DNA of 64,000 nucleotides from the NCBI RefSeq assembly GCF_031755915.1, contig NC_083380.1, positions 14,713,001 to 14,777,000 of the forward strand. The letters are read 5' to 3'. Shown in pieces: positions 1 to 12,751 of this stretch. The notes below the pieces were generated by a model. It was given only the letters and a program-made list of their open reading frames with translations, did no database searches and was not told where the DNA came from. Source of the DNA: Ziziphus jujuba (Eukaryota; Streptophyta; Magnoliopsida; Rosales; Rhamnaceae). How positions within the stretch are numbered: the first letter of the stretch is position 1; the number at the start of each line of letters is the position of its first letter. The position numbers and the translations under genes were made by a program.

Positions 1-21
1 AATTTTAGACGGGTCTTGACA
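1..21 (+). mobile_element. 3' tail of a giant-LTR family copy (cut by window edge)
   Basis: The first 21 bases end in GACGGGTCTTGACA. They match the last 21 bases of the giant LTR that ends at 62481 (GACGGGTCCTGACA) at about 18 of 21 positions. I infer that the window opens at the 3' end of another copy, inserted into the TRIM-like element that follows. The rest lies outside the window. Confidence 0.45.
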
Positions 22-218
22 CTGGGGCCCAACATCCTCGCTGGCACATCGATCCATGTCTGGCTCTAATACCAACTGTAACAGACCAGTCCACCTTCAT
101 GAGATATTGTCAGCTTTGGGTCCCGTCTGTACTGTTTTAAAAGGTTTCTCAAGGGAAAAGTATCCACATCCCATTATAAGGCATGCTTCGTTCTCATTTC
201 TAACCGTGGGATCTCACA
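22..218 (-). mobile_element. TRIM-like short LTR with part of its internal region
   Basis: Positions 77-218 read TGTAACAGACC...ATCTCACA. On the minus strand this is a TG...CA LTR of 142 bp. Just left of it, 64-74 (CTCTAATACCA) is the reverse complement of a primer-binding site like that for plant initiator tRNA-Met (TGGTATYAGAG). An LTR with an adjacent PBS and a tiny internal part suits a terminal-repeat retrotransposon in miniature. The right end interrupts exon 3 of a SABATH gene at 219. A related solo LTR lies at 18907-19228 and shares ATAAGGCATGCTTCGTTC. Confidence 0.6.
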
Positions 219-267
219 GATAGAAACTGCATTTTTTGTTCAACTCAAATGTGTATCTAACAAGTGA
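219..267 (+). pseudogene. SABATH methyltransferase, exon 3 stub (copy 0)
   Basis: These 49 bases, from ATAGAAACTGC to the TGA at 265-267, align with the last part of exon 3 of the SABATH copy at 28014-28340. Both end in a hydrophobic run, a short basic stretch and an AAG TGA terminus. The sequence after the stop also matches the 3' flank of that copy. The rest of the exon was displaced by the TRIM-like element on its left. This shows that the array extends to or beyond the window edge. Confidence 0.7.
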
Positions 268-1716
268 TTAGACAATGTGGTTTTTATGATTCTTGGGGCT
301 GAATAGAAGATTCTTATCTTCGTTCCAAGGTAAAATCCAGTTGTCTTCTAGCAATTTCTGTGTAATTTGTAAATGTAGCTTTTCACATTTTCAATATACT
401 CCCTGAAGGATTAAATTAATAATATGGAAACTAGTAGTTCAAGTAATATTTTAAATGAACAAGGGTCCTTTTTTTATTTTATTTTCATGGTCATCTATGC
501 GCTTGTCTTTGAATCCTAACTGTTTTTAGACCTTGTTTGGCATAATTGTTGCTTTTGCTTTAATTTCTTTCATAAGTGGTTTCTGAAAAAGTTACTCCTA
601 CTTGCATGACTAAAAATGCTTATTGAGGGTTAAAGTATTTTCTGGAAATAATTTGAACACTCCCAAAAACAGTTTTTAAAGTTTATAGGACTTCCCAAAA
701 GCCCTGACAACCAGGCTTTAATCCAATTGAGAATATTTATTCCACATTAAGTTAATGTCACATAACTTTCACATGACATGACCACTATTAATGCTTTAAT
801 TGTAACCTTTCACTCCTAACTTATTTAGTCTAAAGGTCACAAATACAAAAACCATTTACTTTCTTTTATTCAGCATTTTTTTCTATTTTAAAAGATGACT
901 TTTTGATACCCACCCAAAAAAAATATAAGAAAAAAAAGAAAAATTCACGTATAAGCATAAATATAATTTTCTCTTGGTGCACATAATTAAACAAAAAAAG
1001 AAAAAAAAACAATTTTATGATTTTAAAAGCAACAAGTAATTACTTTATTTAATATATCTTATACTGATAGACAGTTCTTCCATAATTATTGATCCTTCCT
1101 ACTTATAAGATAATTCTGATTAATAAAGCAAAACCCATAAATTTTATTAGATCTTAAAACAAACGCCATTTTTTTTTTTTTTTAATCAAGCTTTGTATCC
1201 AGCTGTTTTTTTTTTTTTTTTCTACAATATTATATGAAACATTGAGAGTTTGTAGTGCACTAAAATTTTAGTGAAAAAGCTAGAAGTAACTTTTTTTTAA
1301 AAGAAAGACATCTATTTACAATTATGTTTAAAAGATATCTATTCTAGTAAGTTAAATAACTTGTTGTTCAGGTGTCGACATTTTACACCTATACGTGCGT
1401 AAAAGATTGTGGGTTTGAAATATTAGATAGAAAGGTTGTGGGTTTGAAATATTAGATAGAGGAAATTACTATAAATGATTTAAAAAAAAAAAAAATCTAA
1501 TCTAGCCAATCATACAATTTGTTGGTCGTATTTGTTCACTTAGAATGAAGTAAAGTAGAATAAAACTCTTTAGAAGTTAAATAAATTTTTTTTTTTTAAA
1601 AAATAGTTTCTACACATGTAAGTTATACGAACAATGTTCTTGGCCAACAATTAAATTCCTGTTGACTTTCCCTATTGTAAGTCACTATCTAATCCAACAT
1701 TGTATGGCCTCTATAG
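268..1716. other. Duplicated 3' flank, no gene seen
   Basis: From 268 to about 1345 this non-coding DNA matches 28341 to about 29490, the 3' flank of SABATH copy 2. Shared blocks include TATAAGCATAAATATAATTT and ATGAAACATTGAGAGTTTGT. The remainder up to the next exon 2 is AT-rich, with T and A homopolymers and a short direct repeat of GGTTGTGGGTTTGAAATATT near 1400-1460. I found no exon 1 for the following copy. Confidence 0.6.
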
Positions 1717-2940
1717 AGAAAAGCTATGGAGGGTGCTAAAGAACTTCTTCTACAAAAACCTTTCAAGTAGCTGATTTGGGTTGCTCAGTTGGATCAAACA
1801 CATTCCTGGCGGTGCAAAACATTATTGATGCTATAGAGCACAAGTATAAAAAATGCTAAGGACAAAGCAGTAGTTTTCAACTTCCTGAGTTCCAAGCCTT
1901 CTTCAATGATCAAATCTCCAATGATTTCAACCAGCTCTTCACATCTCTTCCTCCAGAAAGAAGATACGGGCAATGGGCATGCCTGGCTCATTCCACGGTT
2001 GCTTATTTCCTGATGGTTTTCTACATTTTGTTCACTCTTCATTTTCTCTCCAAATCCTCTCTAGAGTGCCAAATGAGGTGGTGGACAAGAGCTCTCCTGC
2101 TCGGAACAAAGGGAGAATTCAATATGCAAATTCTTTGGATGAGGTTTTCAGAGCTTATGAAGCCCAATATGAGAAGGACATGGAGAGGTTTCTAAATGCA
2201 AGAGTATAAGAGATTGTTCATGGAGGACTCATGGCCCTTATTCTTTCATGTTGCCTTAATGGAAAGTCTCATTCTGAAGCTTTTGTGAACATGACAATAG
2301 ATCTTTTGGGATCTAGCCTAGTTGACATGGCCAGAAAGGTAACCAAATGCCACCCTGCATGGATCTTGAAATCTAAATGTGCTCAAAACACAACACCACA
2401 CAAATCTAACTACGATGCTGGTTCGTTTGGGATGCTGGGCTGCAAAGTATGGACTGGACGATTTATAGTTAAAGTAATATCTTGTTAAACTTGTTACAAA
2501 AGTAGAATGTAAAGTTTACAAATCATATCAAAGATATATAGGAGTAACGTTCATTTAATTGACATGTATATATACTGCTACATGATGTTGTACTCTGTTT
2601 CCTGAGACTGCAGGGCATGTTAAGTGAAGAAAAAGTTGACTCCTTTAACATACCAACTTTCAATGCATCGCTCGGGCAAGTGGAAGCAATTGTGAAACGA
2701 AATGGATGTTTTAGAATAGAAATATTAAAGAGCCTGCCCCAAGAGAAGCCGCAACCAAAAGTGTTATCATCTACCATGAGAGCTTGCATTGAGGGAATGA
2801 TAAAACAGCATTTTGGATATGAGATTCTAGACGAGATGTTTGAATTATTAAGCAAGAAGTTCGAAGAACCATTCTCTAGCTTATAGCCAGAGATAGAAAT
2901 CTCTCTATTTGTTTTATTCAAACGCAAATATAACAAGTGA
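1717..2940 (+). pseudogene. SABATH methyltransferase pseudogene, exons 2-3 (copy 1)
   Basis: This is a decayed member of the SAM-dependent SABATH carboxyl methyltransferase family. Exon 2 (1717-2338) follows an AG acceptor and carries the SAM-binding motif as [10 protein letters not shown] near 1770-1800. Against copy 2 it has a 43-nt deletion near 1747 that shifts the frame, a further frame loss near 1965 (GATACGGGCAATGGG), and a stop at 2206-2208 where intact copies have GCAGAA. Exon 2 ends AAG|GTAACC. Exon 3 (2614-2940) keeps the family length of 327 nt but has TAG at 2884-2886. The substrate-pocket Trp is Ile here (SLQIL instead of AVHWL). No exon 1 is visible. It cannot make a full enzyme. 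Confidence 0.85.
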
Positions 2941-3364
2941 TTATATATATATATTTTGATTAAAAACAAGTTCTTATAAAATTATATATGGTTTTTATGG
3001 GAATCACTATGTGGTTTATATTTAGTTTATTGTAATGTTCACTTCTTTATGGGAATTTGAATTATATATAGAGTCCCCATTTTGTGATGAAATCCTATTT
3101 AATTAAATCCAGAATATTTATGTGATAAATCTTAAAATCCTACTCTAATTTAATTCAGAATACTTATAAGGTAAATAATTATTGTTTGGATGTTGCAATA
3201 TTTGTCATTATTTAGTTTTAGATATTTAGAAATCTAAAATGGGATATGGTAACCATTAACACTTGCAACATAAGAATTCCTAAGTTAATAAAGTCCTATC
3301 TTCTCTAGCTAGAGAAATATTGTATATATATATATATATACAATTTTTGTTTGTAAGGAACATA
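2941..3364. other. AT-rich 3' flank
   Basis: Non-coding AT-rich DNA with a TA microsatellite near 3324-3340. I saw no gene or element. Confidence 0.5.
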
Positions 3365-4101
3365 TAGTAAAACCTTGATAAATAAATACTCGATAAATAA
3401 ATAATCTCACTAAATAAATAAAATTATTCTGTCCAAACTTGGATTGATATACTAAATGAATAAATTCCCTAAATGCATAAGATAATAATTTTTTTAAAAT
3501 TAGGACTTATTGAATATATAATTTAATATATGATTAAACTTGTAAACAAATGAATAACATATATAAACTTTTGCCTCATATAATAAGAAAATTTTACTTA
3601 ATAGCTTTTATGTTTTTCAATTTTTTTTCCCTCCTCTCCAAAATATGCATCAATAGTTGTTTCTTGCTTTTATCAAGATGTATGGGAAAAGAAAATTAGA
3701 TTTGAAATAAGAATTGATCAACTAATCCATAATCAGAGGTAGTTTTCTATAAATAGAAGCCAAATAATTAGCCAACTTGACAATGGTCTTTTTTGCATTT
3801 ATCAATTAGGTTCTTTCCATAGGTAAACTTCAATACATGGTAAAATTCTTTATTAATTCTTTTCTGTTTATTTGTTGATTGAGTGGTGATCAATCATATG
3901 ATTGTAGATTTGATATTAGCCAAATTGATTTTTTTTTCCTTTATTGATATAATTAATTCTCAAAAATTGTATTTTTTTAAATTAATAAATATTTATTTAT
4001 CGATAAATCAATAAATTATTCACTTATCAATAAATAAATAGCCTTTTTAAATGAATAATTTTTCACTGTCTCATTAATATTTATTTATAGAGGTTTTACT
4101 G
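3365..4101. mobile_element. MITE-like DNA transposon, possibly Tc1/mariner-derived
   Basis: The left end (from 3365) reads TAGTAAAACCTTGATAAATA. The right end, reverse-complemented (from 4101), reads CAGTAAAACCTCTATAAATA, so these are terminal inverted repeats. TA dinucleotides flank both ends (3363-3364 and 4102-4103), the target duplication typical of Tc1/mariner. The 737-bp interior has many ATAAATAAAT tracts and no transposase ORF, so it would be non-autonomous. The superfamily is inferred from the ends only. Confidence 0.6.
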
Positions 4102-4103
4102 TA

Positions 4104-4922
4104 AATTCCATCTTATATTGGACGTAGTGACATGGTAATTGCTAAAAGAGTTACTACTTGTCCAATTAACTAATGTTGTATTTTTATATCATTAGAGTAT
4201 TTCTAATAATGAATGTGAATTGCTATCAATGTAGTATAAAAACTGACATCATCTAAACTAGGTGGCATAAATATACAAATAATTTTAAAATTGTTCTCTT
4301 AAAATAATGTACAAAATATTATTTATAGTTGTTAATTAATAATATATATATATATATTATTAAGTTTTTTTTTTCTTTTTTTTAAAAAAAAATTTGCTTT
4401 CAAAGAAATTTAATAATGTCTGACAAACATTCCAAAAATACTGAGAAAATAGTCAAAATTTGAATTTTTGACCAAGTTTGAATTTGATAATGGGATGTGA
4501 ACCCAAAGATTGACATTTTCTGTGGTCAAAAGCTATTATTAACCAACATACCGCTCTATGGAGCTAGTCAATATAAGGTTTTAGCCAGATGGCATACCTC
4601 ATTCTAAGCTACGGTTCAATGTTACGATTAAAAAATGGTCAAGGTATTTTGTTAATTTTGTAAGTAGGGTTTTATTTTTGAAAAAACAAAATTTCTTTTG
4701 CTTCTTTCCCATGAAAAAAACCCATGCCAAACCATCTTCATCAGTTTTCTTAATTTTGAGCCATACACTTTGAACTACTACTACATTGGATAGCTCGTGA
4801 CCACACGAGCTTGTAGAAGTCTATATCTTACCATAAGCTAGCCTAGTTTCGTCGGAAAGTGGGGAAATTCGATGAATTCCATGAACCTTGGTTGCCATTT
4901 TATCTGGATGAATTGGTGGTCC
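4104..4922. other. Unassigned AT-rich stretch
   Basis: No convincing gene. Stretches around 4450-4640 (TTTTTGACC, ATGGAGCTAGTC) look vaguely like a much-diverged piece of the giant LTR family, but I could not establish this. Confidence 0.35.
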
Positions 4923-7900
4923 TATCATTACCCATCCAGAATCCTTTCTTAGAACCCTAGACAAATCCTGATCCCAAAGAGATCCTACCAGACCGTCCTA
5001 TGGAAAATCCGACAGCATCTCCCCTATGGGTAGATATGCCCAAAATTTACCTGCATGAAAACGCACTTCTAACAATATCACACTTTACAGCACTTCAATA
5101 TCAAGCTATCTATAGGTACATGTATTAGAAATAATTTTAAAAACACAAAATACCTTTAATTATTCACGTCCGCCCACACTGCTCACTAAATGTCATATAT
5201 TTAAAATATCATCTTACAAACATATCAATGTGTAATATAAAACAAAAGGTAAAACCATCACCTTAACAACAATAATAATAATAGTAGCCAATTTAATGAT
5301 AAAAATAGTATTAATATAATTTGCCTGAAGGCTATCATATTATCATACATGTCCGAGGCTACCATATTTATCCAAAGGTAATCACCTGTCCAAGGGCTGT
5401 CACATAACCACAGCTGTCCCAAGGACTATCCCACCTGCCCAATGGCTATCTTTCTTGCTCGTAGACTATGACACTTATCTGAAGATTCCGTATGATAATA
5501 ATAATAAAAATGGTAGTCAACGAAATCATGATAAATATTAGTAACAGTATTAATAACAAGAATAATATTAACAGTAATGATGACAATAAAAGTAATTAAA
5601 TATAATGTTAGGAAAATCATATTATGAATAGTTAAGATAATATAAGTAGAACAAATATTTAAAATTTGAAACATATTATAAAATATACACTCGCATCAGA
5701 GGTACGAACGATATCTTTTAATATGTTGTGCGATCCATAATTCCAGCTGTCGCCGGTACTTTGCTACCAATACAGTCCAGGATGGTTGCCTAGATTGACC
5801 GTCCGGTCCCCTAGGCTTGTAGGCAACATAATTACAAGGCTAACTATTCATGAACCACATCGGATCGTCATCCCTGTACGGTGTGATAGATACAAATATA
5901 ACATATATATATATATATATATAATACTTGACGCACATACTATATACCGATTGTAACACCCCATCCTGAAGTATGCTAGAAATTTCTTAAGTTGATAGAA
6001 GTTGATAGGGTTTGACCGTCGTTGATCGAAAATAGTCAAACTTGACTTTTTGACTTGGCAACAAATCTAGGTTGACTGAGGCACCGTTACAAAGTACGCA
6101 TTAATCCGAGTTCGTAGACTAATAGCGCGATGAAAACGGAGCTACAGTTCGAAAGTTATAGGCAAAACAATTTAAGATCCGAACTGTCCGAAGGTGTCGG
6201 AGTTGATTTTTTATTTTTATAAAATTAAGCTTTGACTCGTGCATGGTTGTGTAGTACTCGTCGATATAAGTTCATAGACAAGTGGCATGCCTAATTTAGA
6301 CATTTGGTTGAAAAGTTATGGATCTGTAAAATTTTTCTAACACTGTAATATTTTATATTATTTTATGCTTGTGTAAAACATATGCACTGTACGTGCCACG
6401 TGTCAAAATCTCATCCACTCCCATGAATACCCAGTGGCACCCACGGGATGGTTTCTTATTGGCTCAAACCCGTGTGTGAGCTGTGTGAGAAGAGAGAGAG
6501 AGAGTGGGGAGGAGAGAGAGAGAGCCACCACCAACCAGCCACCTTCGTTTTTTCCATTCCGACCACCATTTCCATACATACGCCACCCCACCATCTCTGC
6601 CTCGTCATTTCCGGCCAGCCCACCAAATTCCATGGCCAGCCGATCGCTGACGTGCTCAGATCGAGGTTTTTTCGGTGGTGGTGTCGATTGCTTCAAATCT
6701 AGATTTTTCCCTATCCCGGAATCTGTTTGCCTCACCATCAGTCCCATCCATTTACCCGTCCCTCGATCTAGCTTCCCTCCAAAAATCACGGCCAATGGCC
6801 ACCGAATGGGCCGCCAGTGGTGATGGTTTCCGATGACCACGATGGCTTGTCGGCAATTTCCGAGTTTCCGATCATACCGCCCACTTTTTCCCACTAATTC
6901 AAACCCCCTAAACCAAATCCGAGGTCAGTTTCCTCCAATTCACGGCGGTTTGTGAGATTTGAGGACCTAAAGACCGAAACCTTCCCGATGAGATTCTGGC
7001 TACCTCAGCTCCGATCTCCGGAAGGTAAGGGTCAATCCTTAATCCTCGTGTTGCAAGCTTCTTTTTATTATATTATTTGTGAAATTTGGTTAATGTTTAT
7101 GTTAAATCTTTTGAATAACCGTGTATAATTTATCCAATTAAAATATTAATTTAATCGGTTTGTGTATTGTCAATGTTCTAGGAACATGTGTGAATTGTAA
7201 AATTGATCCTATGGAGGATCTTGGTTGAATTGCATGCTCAAGATGAGTGACCCACCTTCAAAATTATTTTGGGTTGATAAATTGTATATATTTTTGTGTT
7301 GATTATATATTTGGAAATTATATCTTATGTGTTAAATATTTAGTAAATTTACATTTGAAATTTTGATGTCAAAATTGAATGAATTATAATTATTTGTGCA
7401 TTAAGAAATATTTTGATTTCAAGAATTTTATGGATATGGGATTTTTTTTAATAATTGTTAAATTTATTGTTGGAATATTGTGTAATTAGAAATGCTTTTA
7501 TATGAATTTTAATATATGTTTAACATTTGAAGGAATTTTCATTTAATTTTACAATGCCAATTTATGATGGTTTTAATATATGTGTTGTTGCCAAAAATAT
7601 ATTTGAGATTTTAAAGGAATTATGGTTTAAGGTTTTAATAAATTATTGTTGAGTTTGATTTTGATTTTATGATGCATAATAAATGCGTTTACAAGATTTT
7701 AAGGATATATAAATTTCATGTGGTTTTAATATTATTTTTGACATAGTGGTTTTAATGATTCAAGAAAAATATTGGTTTAAGTTATGGTGCTTTCAAAATA
7801 TATATTTATGCACTTGAAATATTATCTGATTAATTTTACGATATGGGCAAAATTATATATTATCGATGGATTTATGCTGGTGATATTAAAGAAAAATGTG

Positions 7901-10900
7901 GGAATGCGAATTTGAAAAATGGTATAATTACCACAGTGAATTTTGAAAAAACTTGGCATTTTAATAATAAATTTAGTAATTGATTTTAGACACACTCATA
8001 TAGTACTAGTGTTCTGTACTATATATGTGAATGAGCCGCAAGTTGTAATGTCTTGAGTTGCCATCGGACCGAAGGTAGGCAAGTTTGATATTGGCCATAG
8101 CCGCCCCCCCTCCATGGCCAGGATGACGGTTTAAGCAACGGCACTGTCGGGACTCTGAAGCGACCGTATGCAAGTTTCTCTCTTTAATCTCCCACTAGAC
8201 GGTGCTCAGGACGCGGGGTATCGTAAGGCATCACTGGTATATAGTGTGGTACGTCAAGTATTTTTTTCAAATCCTAAAGTTTTAAAGTCGTATTTAAATT
8301 AAGTGTATTTAATTTGTTTTATCATCTATTTCCAATTAGTATTTTCTAAAATGTGTTTATTCATATTTTATGTTAATTATTTTAAATCAATGTTTCTAAA
8401 ATGCATTTTATCTTAATTTTTACTATTTAAATGGATTTGGCATTTTAAAATAAATTCTTTTATATTTTTACCATTTACTTCAAATAGATGATTAAATTGA
8501 TTTAAATATTTTCTTTATTAATTAAATGATTTATTTTACTTATTTTAGATTGATTGTTTAATACACCACATTTTTATTATTTGTTTTAATTCAAGATTTT
8601 AACATGAATTTTATTTATATTTCATAATCTATTTCAAGTTGAAGCTTAAAATTAATTAAAAGTTTTCTTTGATTATTCCATGGATTTAACTAATAAATTT
8701 TGTAATTTATATTTTGAGTTTATTTTTTTTATGCCAAATTCCTTCAATCCAAGTTTATTTATGATTTTATTTATTTTATCTAATGATATCTTATTCTAAA
8801 TTTAATACTTGGATTTTTTTTTAAATGTTTTCAATGTATATATTGAATTCTAAATTAATATTTGTATTTTATGTGCATTCTAAATTATTGCATTCCATTT
8901 AATTTAATATTTCTTTGATTATTTTTAATGCAAATTTATTATGATTTTGTTATTTTGTTTATGACATTTTGTGTACAATTTAATAATTGTTATTAAAATT
9001 ATTCTTGTTTCTTATTATATATTCTAGATCTTCAATTTAATGTATTTTATTTATAATTTATTTAATTAATTATTTCTTGATTTTTGAGGTATAATTATTG
9101 GGTTTTGTAAAAATATTTTAAAAAGGAAAACTTTTCCAACTGAGTGAACTGTGAGGGTTTTAAGAGAAAACAATATTTCAACTACTTATTATTTATTTGA
9201 TTATTTATTATTAATTAATCAATCTCATCTTTATCCTTATATTATTATTATTATTATTATCATCGTGTTGTAGTTAGGATCACTCACTGAGATGATTAGC
9301 ATCTTATATTTTTAAATTTCGTTCCTCTAGGCCCAAGTTAGTAGACATTGATCGTTCGGAAGTGAGCTCGATGTCCTTGTTCGTTGTTGAAAGTCCAAGA
9401 AGCTTTCCCTTCTTTTGCTCCCTACCTTGTATTATTCCTTTTATATTTTATTGTATTAAATTTCATATTTAATTGTATCTTGGTAAAGTTCTGTATACTG
9501 TCTTGGACGTTTATTTATTAATTATGCACTGAATTCCTGTTATTCATTTGAAGTATTATAAATTTGTAGAATTAAATTGTAGTACAGTGGGAGGAATAAG
9601 GTGATGTATATAGAAGTGTATTTTCAATACAGGGAATTTGTAGTAAATCCAAGCTTTAGGGGAGGTTCTGCAGGATTTTCCATTGGAGGGTCCGATAGGA
9701 TTTCCCTGGGATTAGGGCTTATCTAGGGTTCTGGTGAGGGATCTTTGACGAGTCCAGACACCAATGATGCCCGACGGTGCCCAACGTCCTAAAGCACCGT
9801 CTGAGGGGGAGGTTATAGAGAGAAACCTGCATCCAGGCCACTCTGGCATCTCAGCATCACCGATGTTATAATCTTCAATCCCGGCCATGGAGGGGGATGG
9901 ATATGGCCAATATCAAACTTGTTTGCCCCCGATCTAATGGCAACCAAGGGAAAGTATAAACCTGCGCGCTCATTACACTCCGTCCATGCACTAATCACAT
10001 CCACAACTACAGAACATCGGTACTTGTATAGTACATCTAAAAACTATAAATTTTTATAGTAATATTAAAATAATGAGTTTTGATAAAATTAAATAAAAAT
10101 CAAGTTTATGAATAATAAATAAATTGATTAATTAATTAAGGCATAAATATATATTTTTATTTGGAAATACTACAATTTAGATAAGTATTTTTCTTCAAAT
10201 CCATGAAATCAATTTACACCAAAATAATATAACAAAAAATATATAAAAATTCATACATAATTAAAATCACATAAATGCATTATTTATGCATCAAAATTTC
10301 AACATTTAAATCAATAATAAATTTAATAAGATTTAAATCATAATTTCATAAAATTAATCTCTTCTACAATAATTCAATTCCATAAATAAGTAAATAATCA
10401 AACACATAAACATATTTCTATTATTGCGGTAATGTTGATACAATTAGTTCCTCGACCTTCAAATCAATTCATGCCAAATATCAGTAAAACCATATACAAT
10501 TTCACATATAAATAAGTATAAAAAGATATTCTAATAGGTGTCATAATCTCACAGTAAGATTAGTAATAATTTAATAGCGGCTTAAAGCTACAGCTTCCTA
10601 AATTTTCAGAAATATTATTTCAAAGCCATATTTATTCCAATCAACATAAATTTGACATCTCGAATAGAAATAATAATTATTTAAACATCAAACAGATATA
10701 TTTTTTAGACTAACACTAAAATAATAATATTTTATTCAAAAATGACATCTTTCAAAATACTCCACATAATTCGCAAATGAGGTACCTATGGAAAGCTAAT
10801 GAGATAAGGAACACAATTCTAACATCCATTGACCACAAACTCGTTGGTGTGGTCGGAATTTGATCGCAAAGTTTCAGCCGAGTTCCCCCTCCACATATCT

Positions 10901-11160
10901 CACAATCCATTTACAAATTGGACAAATTGAGGTCATTTTTGGAATCAGGGGGTTGAAAACTATGGGAGAGGACCAACTATGGGACCCATGGCCGCCAAAA
11001 AATTGACCAACCACCACCTCGCCGGCCGTTGGCTTTGGGTGTCGATCCCGGTGTGTCTGTGGGCCAACCGATTGGCGACACGGTGCCCAGGCTCACCTAG
11101 CCATAGGCCACCATGTTGTCTGGCGCGTGTGACCATGTGGCGATCGAAAGAGATGCAGTA

Positions 11161-11204
<44 letters not shown>

Positions 11205-11685
11205 CCAACGGGAGGGAGAGAGGAAGAGAAAAGAAGAAGAAAGAGTCCCGTGGGTATTTTCCCACGTCGAGGAGAAGAAAAGAAAAAATAAAAAAATAAA
11301 TATATAAAATAATATTAAAATAATAATATAATATAAAATAATGAAATAATAATAATAAAATACTGCAATATTTAATTATGGCTGATATGTGGCATTTTTT
11401 TGACATGACACATGGCACCCTTTATAATGTTACACGTTGTATCGCTGTTCACGCACACTCACAGATCGATGAATAGTAACAACTATCTTGGAAAAATTTC
11501 ACAGGTGTATAACTTTCAAACCACATGTCCAAATTAGGGATGCCGCTAGTCTATGAACTTGTATCGACGAGTACTTTACGACCATACATAAGTCAAAACT
11601 CAATTTTACAAGAATAAAAAGTCAACTCTGGCATCCCGGATAGTTTGAACCTCAACTTGTTTTGCTTATAACTTTCCATTTCAAT
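4923..11685 (-). mobile_element. Giant-LTR family copy A1 (solo, 3'-truncated), split by a nested copy
   Basis: The outer copy lies in two pieces, 4923-5951 and 9761-11685, in reverse orientation. Its start (TATCATTACCCATCC) is a mutated TGTCAGGACCCGTCC. It then follows the family order: CCCTAGACAAATCCTGATCCC, a poly-AT tract, the ATATACCG...GATGCCC block, a GA-rich tract at 11164-11230, and a TATCGACGAGTACTT block near 11562. It stops near 11685 in the middle of CATAACTTTCAAACCG-like sequence and lacks the terminal GGGACGGGGTGTTACA. No retroelement proteins are visible. The family is inferred to be a Ty3/gypsy-type LTR of about 3 kb. Confidence 0.65.
5952..9760 (+). mobile_element. Giant solo LTR A2 nested inside A1
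   Basis: It starts TGTAACACCCCATCCTG and ends GACGAGTCCAGACA, giving TG...CA ends and 3809 bp. The flanking pentamers are CCGAT (5947-5951) and CCAAT (9761-9765), a 5-bp target duplication with one mismatch. The host sequence on both sides joins into the ATATACCG...CAATGATGCCC block seen uninterrupted at 14121 and 16845. A GA microsatellite lies near 6488-6524. Long ORFs around 6400-6900 are products of biased composition, not genes. No gag or pol is present, so it is a solo LTR. Confidence 0.75.
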
Positions 11686-12389
11686 CAATTGTCAAGATAT
11701 TGAAAAATCCCAATTTTGAGCTTTAGGCTAAACGGGTTTACCATGTAATCTATCTAATTGGATGTTCAGGTGTTGGTATTCTTGAGTCATGGAATGAAAT
11801 TGAGACCTTAGGATCTTTATTAAGATAAAAGAATGAGCCCATTTTTTGGGCCCAAAGTGTTATAAAATCTCATTAGAATTAGGGTTAACATTCCATAAAT
11901 ATATTGCTTACTAGCCTCCAGTCACATAAGGTTTTACATATTATTTTCAAGATATTGAAAATCAAATACTTTGAGAGAAAAATAAAAATTATGAGGTTTC
12001 AGTATGTTTTTCAAATTAACCTTTTTATTTCATTTGTGATTAAGTGCGCTCACACATAGATTTGTCTTGTAAAAAATAATTTGAAAGGTTCTGTGGATTC
12101 AAGAAGATATTTCTACACTACTATAGATTATTAATAGATAATAAAAATATATTTACACATATTTTGTTCAACTGTGCGATTCCTAACATCCGCTGTATGA
12201 TTCCAACAAATCCATCAATTCATGAAGCCCTTCATATTAAGCTACTCAATTCAAGCTTCGATGAGCTACACCCATAGCTAATGGAAACAATTCTAAAGGT
12301 TTAGAAGTTGGCACTTCGCTTAAAGACTACTCAGGTTCAGTGGCTAAAACCATTGTAGCAGTAGAAGTTGTAGAAACATCAATCACCTC
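11686..12389. other. Unassigned stretch between LTR copies
   Basis: Single-copy-looking AT-rich sequence with no ORF of note. TTTTCAAGATATTGAAAATC near 11944 partly repeats CAAGATATTGAAAA near 11694, which hints at a degraded repeat. I see no gene. Confidence 0.35.
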
Positions 12390-12751
12390 ATTTTTCTAAT
12401 TATTCAGAGAGACCTCGACTTCTAAAGCCTGAGAATGGGGAGGAACTTCATCCTCCAATTTTGAATTATCCTTTTGACTTCTATCATCCTCTTCAACGGC
12501 ATCAATCCAAGATTTAGATATCTTATCACGAGGACTAGCATCTAACTCCATTATGAACTTAATTTTGAAATCAGGAATATTTTGAGAGCTCCTGTAAGTG
12601 TCAACCATACAAACCTCTTCATCGATGGAAGCAAGAACTTCAAAAGAATTAGAGAAATTCTATGATTTAAAAAGTCTAAAAGTGGCATATGATAATCTTT
12701 GCCAAACTTCAAACTGAATGCGTCGATTGAATCTCTTTCTGAGGGAACATC
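12390..12751 (-). pseudogene. Decayed retroelement ORF, downstream part
   Basis: The minus-strand reading carries a hydrophilic protein-like stretch (about 70 residues at 12396-12608, rich in Asp, Ser, Lys and Glu) and a second frame at 12600-12751. With LTR copy B (12752-18889) and the TRIM-like LTR (18907-19228) removed, it would follow the remnant at 19229-19830. I infer that both are pieces of one dead minus-strand gene, perhaps the ORF1/DUF4283-type protein of a plant LINE. The assignment is tentative. Confidence 0.35.

Noticed and set aside
6403..6894. ORFs of 129-163 residues on both strands in LTR A2
   Set aside because: They lie in the GC-rich, GA-tract part of the giant LTR. The same region in copies B-E has different frames and no conserved protein.
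11113..11307. Glu/Arg-rich ORF
   Set aside because: Translation of a GA microsatellite in LTR A1.
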